Shown here in pieces: positions 4,999-7,967 of a stretch of DNA of 7,967 nucleotides (position 1 is the first letter of the stretch; every line of letters starts with the position of its first letter). Source of the DNA: an uncultured Lachnospiraceae bacterium (GTDB lineage: Bacteria; Bacillota; Clostridia; Lachnospirales; Lachnospiraceae); contig CACZOS010000182.1 of assembly GCA_902782815.1 (NCBI GenBank), positions 1 to 7,967 on the forward strand. The letters run 5' to 3'. Made by a program: the position numbers and the translations under genes. A model generated the notes under the pieces. That model did no database searches and was not told where the DNA came from. It was given only the letters and a program-made list of their open reading frames with translations.

Positions 4999-7353
4999 AT
5001 GGATGGGATGGTTTCCAAAAAGGCAAGAGTATACGGAATAGTGCAGGGTGTGGGATTCCGCCCCACGGTGGCCCGCCATGCGGATGCCTGCGGGATCTCC
5101 GGCAGTGTCTGCAATAAGGGACCCTTTGTGGAGATCATGGCCAGCGGGCCGGAATCTGCCCTGAGCCGATTTTTTTACGCTGTGGGGAATGATCCTCCCG
5201 AGCGTGCTGTGATTCTCAAGATGGAGATCATGGACCGGGGAGCGGAAGACAGGGAAGACCATAACGGGTTTTTTATCATAGAGAGTGAAAAGATCAAAGG
5301 GGATATCTTTGTCTCACCGGACATTGCCATCTGTGAGAAATGTAAAAAAGAACTGTATGATCCGGAAGACCGCAGATATCTGCATCCCTTTATCAACTGT
5401 ACCTGCTGCGGGCCCAGGCTGACGATTCTGGATTCCATGCCCTATGACCGGGTGAGGACCAGTATGGCGGATTTTCCCATGTGCCCCACCTGTGCCGGGG
5501 AGTATCATGATCCGGCATCCAGACGTTATGATGCCCAGCCGGTCTGCTGTAACGACTGCGGACCGGGTGTCTACCTGCTGGATGAGGAGGAGCGTGACTC
5601 CTCCGCCATTACCGCGGCACGCCGGGCTATCAGGGCAGGACAGATCCTGGCAGTCAAAGGTATAGGAGGATTCCATCTCTGCTGTGATGCCACCAATGAA
5701 GAGGCGGTCTGTCTGCTGAGAAAAAGAAAAAACCGGCCGGCCAAGCCCTTCGCGGTGATGATGCGTGATCAGGATGCCGTGAAAAGGGAATGTCTGATCC
5801 GTCCCGGACAGATGGAGATCCTGGACGGACATCAGAAACCCATTCTTCTGCTGGAAAAAAAGGAGGGAGGGTCAGTGGCGCCATCCGTGGCTCCGGATAA
5901 TCCCAAACTGGGAGTCATGCTGCCCTATGCACCGCTCCATCTTCTGCTTTTTACCTATCCCGACGGGATCGAGATCCCGGATTGTCTGATCATGACCAGC
6001 GCCAACAGTTCGGATGCGCCCATCTGCAGGGATGATGAGGACGCCAGAAGGGAATTGTCCCGGCTGTGTGATCATATTCTTTCCCATAACCGGCTTATCC
6101 GTCTCCGGGCGGACGATACCGTAATGGATTTTTACGGGGGTCAGCCTTACATGATCCGCCGTTCCAGGGGATATGCCCCGCTTCCGTTCTCCTTATCCCG
6201 CTCCTGGACCGGAGAGGTCCTGGCCATAGGCGGAGAATTGAAGAACACTTTTTGTCTGGCCAAAAACCAGCTTTATTATCCTTCCCCCTATGTGGGGGAC
6301 ATGGGGGATGTCCGTACCCTCAAAGCCCTGGCAGAGTCCGTGAAGAGGATGGAGGAACTTCTGGAAACGAAGCCGGAGATCGTAGCCTGTGATCTCCATC
6401 CACGTTACAACAGCTCCGCTTACGCCAGGACTCTGGGACTTCCGGTGGTGGAAGTACAGCATCATTATGCCCATATTCTCTCCTGTATGGTAGAAAACGA
6501 TCTGGAAGATACCGTGATCGGCGTTTCCTATGATGGTACCGGCTACGGCACTGACGGGAGTATCTGGGGAGGAGAAATCCTCACAGCGGATTATGCCGGA
6601 TTTAAGCGGATGGCATCCATCACCCCCTTTGACCAGGTCGGAGGAGACCTGTCATCCATGGAAGGGTGGAGGATTGCGGTATCCCTGCTGAAAGATTGTT
6701 TTGGAAAGAAAAAGGCCGTGGAACTGGCGGAAAAATTGTCTTTATGTTCCCCATCTATGGCTTCCACCATCCTGAAGATGGCGGAGAAGAGGGTAAACAC
6801 TGTCACTTCCACCAGCGCAGGCAGACTTTTCGATGCGGTCAGTGCTATCCTGGGGATAAGGCTGCGGTCAACTTTTGAGGGGGAAGCTTCCTGTGCCCTT
6901 CAGTTTGCTGCCCAAAGTAAAGAGAAGGAAGAGAAAGATACAGACCTTCTGACGGGAGAAGGTGACGGCTTCTGCCGTGAGGCGGTCTGGAATGAGAAAG
7001 CGGCCAGATGGATCCTTCCCACAACGGAAATGGTAAAGCATCTTACCATGGCCAGACTGGAGGGGTGTGCCGCGGAACGCTGCGCATGGTGGTTCCACCA
7101 TAATCTGGCGCTGATCACCCTGGATGCCTGCCGGAAGATCCGGACTGACACAGGAATAGGGAGTGTGGCTTTGAGCGGGGGAGTATTTCAGAATACCCTG
7201 CTCCTGGAGGAAACGGTAAAGGGACTTACCCGGGAAGGATTCAGGGTATATACCCATTCCATGCTCCCTCCCAATGACGGGGGGATCTGTGTGGGACAGG
7301 CGGCAGCCGCCATGTACAGACTGAACCGGCAGAAGGACAAAACTCCTTTTTGA
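4999..7353 (+). CDS. hypF: Carbamoyltransferase HypF, [NiFe]-hydrogenase maturation
   Basis: This 784-aa protein is full length (family about 740-790). HypF uses carbamoyl phosphate and ATP to make carbamoyl-adenylate and transfers the carbamoyl group to the C-terminal cysteine of HypE, the source of the CN ligands of the NiFe site. Domains in order: an acylphosphatase domain with VQGVGFRP (15-22); two zinc-finger repeats with C112/C115...C134/C137 and C162/C165...C184/C187, each with the DP..RR spacing; a YrdC-like domain from about 200 (LAVKGIGGFHLCCDA) to about 390; and a Kae1/TobZ-like domain from about 405, with DLHPRYNSS, the metal-binding VQHHYAHI, YDGTGYGTDGSIWGGE and the C-terminal LSGGVFQN and PNDGGICVGQ motifs. 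GAGG at 4991-4994 is close to the ATG at 4999; M4 (5008) is an alternative start. It lies 58 bases after the nifK-like gene with no terminator seen, so it is probably in the same operon. Confidence 0.97.
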   Translation: MDGMVSKKARVYGIVQGVGFRPTVARHADACGISGSVCNKGPFVEIMASGPESALSRFFYAVGNDPPERAVILKMEIMDRGAEDREDHNGFFIIESEKIKGDIFVSPDIAICEKCKKELYDPEDRRYLHPFINCTCCGPRLTILDSMPYDRVRTSMADFPMCPTCAGEYHDPASRRYDAQPVCCNDCGPGVYLLDEEERDSSAITAARRAIRAGQILAVKGIGGFHLCCDATNEEAVCLLRKRKNRPAKPFAVMMRDQDAVKRECLIRPGQMEILDGHQKPILLLEKKEGGSVAPSVAPDNPKLGVMLPYAPLHLLLFTYPDGIEIPDCLIMTSANSSDAPICRDDEDARRELSRLCDHILSHNRLIRLRADDTVMDFYGGQPYMIRRSRGYAPLPFSLSRSWTGEVLAIGGELKNTFCLAKNQLYYPSPYVGDMGDVRTLKALAESVKRMEELLETKPEIVACDLHPRYNSSAYARTLGLPVVEVQHHYAHILSCMVENDLEDTVIGVSYDGTGYGTDGSIWGGEILTADYAGFKRMASITPFDQVGGDLSSMEGWRIAVSLLKDCFGKKKAVELAEKLSLCSPSMASTILKMAEKRVNTVTSTSAGRLFDAVSAILGIRLRSTFEGEASCALQFAAQSKEKEEKDTDLLTGEGDGFCREAVWNEKAARWILPTTEMVKHLTMARLEGCAAERCAWWFHHNLALITLDACRKIRTDTGIGSVALSGGVFQNTLLLEETVKGLTREGFRVYTHSMLPPNDGGICVGQAAAAMYRLNRQKDKTPF

Positions 7354-7420
7354 CATTATATTTTGGCATAATAACAGAAACCGTAAATCATAGAGAAAAA
7401 AGAGATCGGAGGATAGAAAA

Positions 7421-7612
7421 ATGTGTGTTGGACTGCCGGCAAGGATTTTGACGATGAAGGACGGGGTGGCCCTGGTGGATGCCCACGGAGCAAGAAGAGA
7501 GATCTCCGCGGACCTGATCGATGATCTGGAACCCGGGGATTATGTGATGGTGCATGCCGGAATTGCCATCGCTAAGATCAGGGAGGATGATGAGTACGAG
7601 GATGAGCCGTAA
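7421..7612 (+). CDS. hypC: HypC/HybG-family hydrogenase maturation chaperone
   Basis: This 63-residue protein begins with MCVGLPARI, the family signature in which Cys2 is exposed after Met removal and binds iron of the Fe(CN)2CO unit and the hydrogenase large-subunit precursor. The body is a small beta-barrel-like sequence ending in GDYVMVHAGIAIAKI (residues 44-58), the other conserved block. At 63 aa it is short (70-90 is usual), with the C-terminal helix reduced to an acidic tail, EDDEYEDEP. CGGAGG at 7407-7412 lies eight bases before the start. It is 67 bases after hypF and overlaps the start of hypD. In the pathway it works with HypD as the scaffold that receives CN from HypE and hands the iron unit to apo-hydrogenase. 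Confidence 0.94.
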   Translation: MCVGLPARILTMKDGVALVDAHGARREISADLIDDLEPGDYVMVHAGIAIAKIREDDEYEDEP

Positions 7613-7967
7613 AGAAGAACAAAAAAAGAAAAATCTTGATTTCATCCGGGGATACCAGGGGCCGCCTGTCCGGATCATGGAGGTTTGCGGAACCCACACC
7701 CACGAAATCTTCCGGCTGGGATTAAGGCAGATCCTGCCGGATCAGGTTAAGCTGATCTCGGGGCCAGGCTGTCCTGTCTGTGTGACTCCGGTGGATTATA
7801 TTGACAAGGCCGTATATCTGGCACTGGAGAAAAAGGCTGCGATATGTACCTTCGGGGATCTGATCCGGGTTCCCGGAACGGAAAAAAGCCTGGCTGACGC
7901 CAGGGCGCTGGGCGGGAGGATCCAGATGGTCTATTCACCGCTGGATGCCTGTGATTATGCTGCAGAC
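7602..7967 (+). CDS. hypD: Hydrogenase maturation factor HypD (3' end missing)
   Basis: The frame is open to the window edge, giving 122 of about 350-370 residues. HypD is a [4Fe-4S] protein that forms the HypCD scaffold on which the Fe(CN)2CO group is assembled. Clear signatures are RIMEVCGTHTHEIFRLG, whose cysteine is the catalytic/iron-binding one, and LISGPGCPVCVTPVDYID with the CxxC pair. These are followed by CTFGDLIRVPGT. The start is placed at ATG 7602 (MSRKEEQ...), which gives 25 residues before MEVCGTHTH, as in short clostridial-type HypD. ATG codons at 7587 and 7590 are in the same frame and are possible. The Shine-Dalgarno-like GGGAGG (7580s) is far from 7602 and very close to 7590, so spacing does not settle it. 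It overlaps hypC by about 11 bases, suggesting translational coupling. Confidence 0.93.
   Translation, partial: MSRKEEQKKKNLDFIRGYQGPPVRIMEVCGTHTHEIFRLGLRQILPDQVKLISGPGCPVCVTPVDYIDKAVYLALEKKAAICTFGDLIRVPGTEKSLADARALGGRIQMVYSPLDACDYAAD

Noticed and set aside
3870..5138. Long minus-strand open frame (422 codons) across the nifK-like gene and into hypF
   Set aside because: It mirrors the codon pattern of the + strand genes, shows no domain or motif, and the + strand frames are recognised families with good ribosome sites.
7350..7371. Perfect -35-like TTGACA (7350-7355) with CATAAT after hypF
   Set aside because: The spacing is only 11 bases and no fair -10 hexamer lies 16-18 bases downstream; TTGGCA at 7366 also lacks a good -10. 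It overlaps the hypF stop codon, and hypC is probably read through.
1..7967. CRISPR arrays, tRNA or rRNA genes, insertion sequences, long repeats
   Set aside because: None were seen on reading the window; no transposase-like protein and no repeated spacer pattern.

Overview
The window looks like a stretch of an anaerobic, moderately GC-rich Gram-positive genome, most likely a clostridial Firmicute (Lachnospiraceae-like). The reasons are strong purine-rich Shine-Dalgarno sites, heavy AGG/AGA use for arginine, clostridial-style HypC and HypD, and a nitrogenase-superfamily operon outside any photosynthetic or classical nif context. This placement is inference. All genes are on the + strand.

Region 1 (1-1525) holds the 3' part of a D-2-hydroxyacid dehydrogenase gene and a small AAA_28-type P-loop ATPase gene. 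A convincing intrinsic terminator follows them, so this is a separate transcription unit.

Region 2 (1526-1774) has no recognised gene. It is an unusually structured leader: a UUCG-capped hairpin, a second hairpin, and a long GNRA-capped hairpin that runs into a T tract directly at the next start codon and also contains that gene's Shine-Dalgarno sequence. It reads like an RNA switch or attenuator of a type I cannot name by eye.

Region 3 (1775-4940) is a tightly coupled trio related to nitrogenase. It encodes a canonical NifH-like Fe protein (both cluster cysteines, P-loop, and the arginine that is ADP-ribosylated in NifH), a 442-aa NifD-like subunit and a very short 359-aa NifK-like subunit. 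By-eye comparison with NifD/NifK suggests that several P-cluster cysteines and the FeMo-co cysteine ligand are missing, while the position of the FeMo-co histidine is kept. It is therefore probably not an N2-fixing nitrogenase, nor chlorophyllide/protochlorophyllide reductase or CfbCD. Its substrate is unknown.

Region 4 (4999-7967) continues in the same direction after 58 bases with hypF, hypC and the start of hypD, maturation genes that build the Fe(CN)2CO unit of [NiFe] hydrogenases. hypE is not in view and may lie downstream.

The striking point is that a nitrogenase-like reductase, apparently under leader control, leads an array of [NiFe]-cofactor maturation genes. The two systems may share regulation, electrons or metal-cofactor chemistry. 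One testable speculation is that the reductase supports a step of Fe(CN)2CO assembly such as anaerobic CO-ligand supply.
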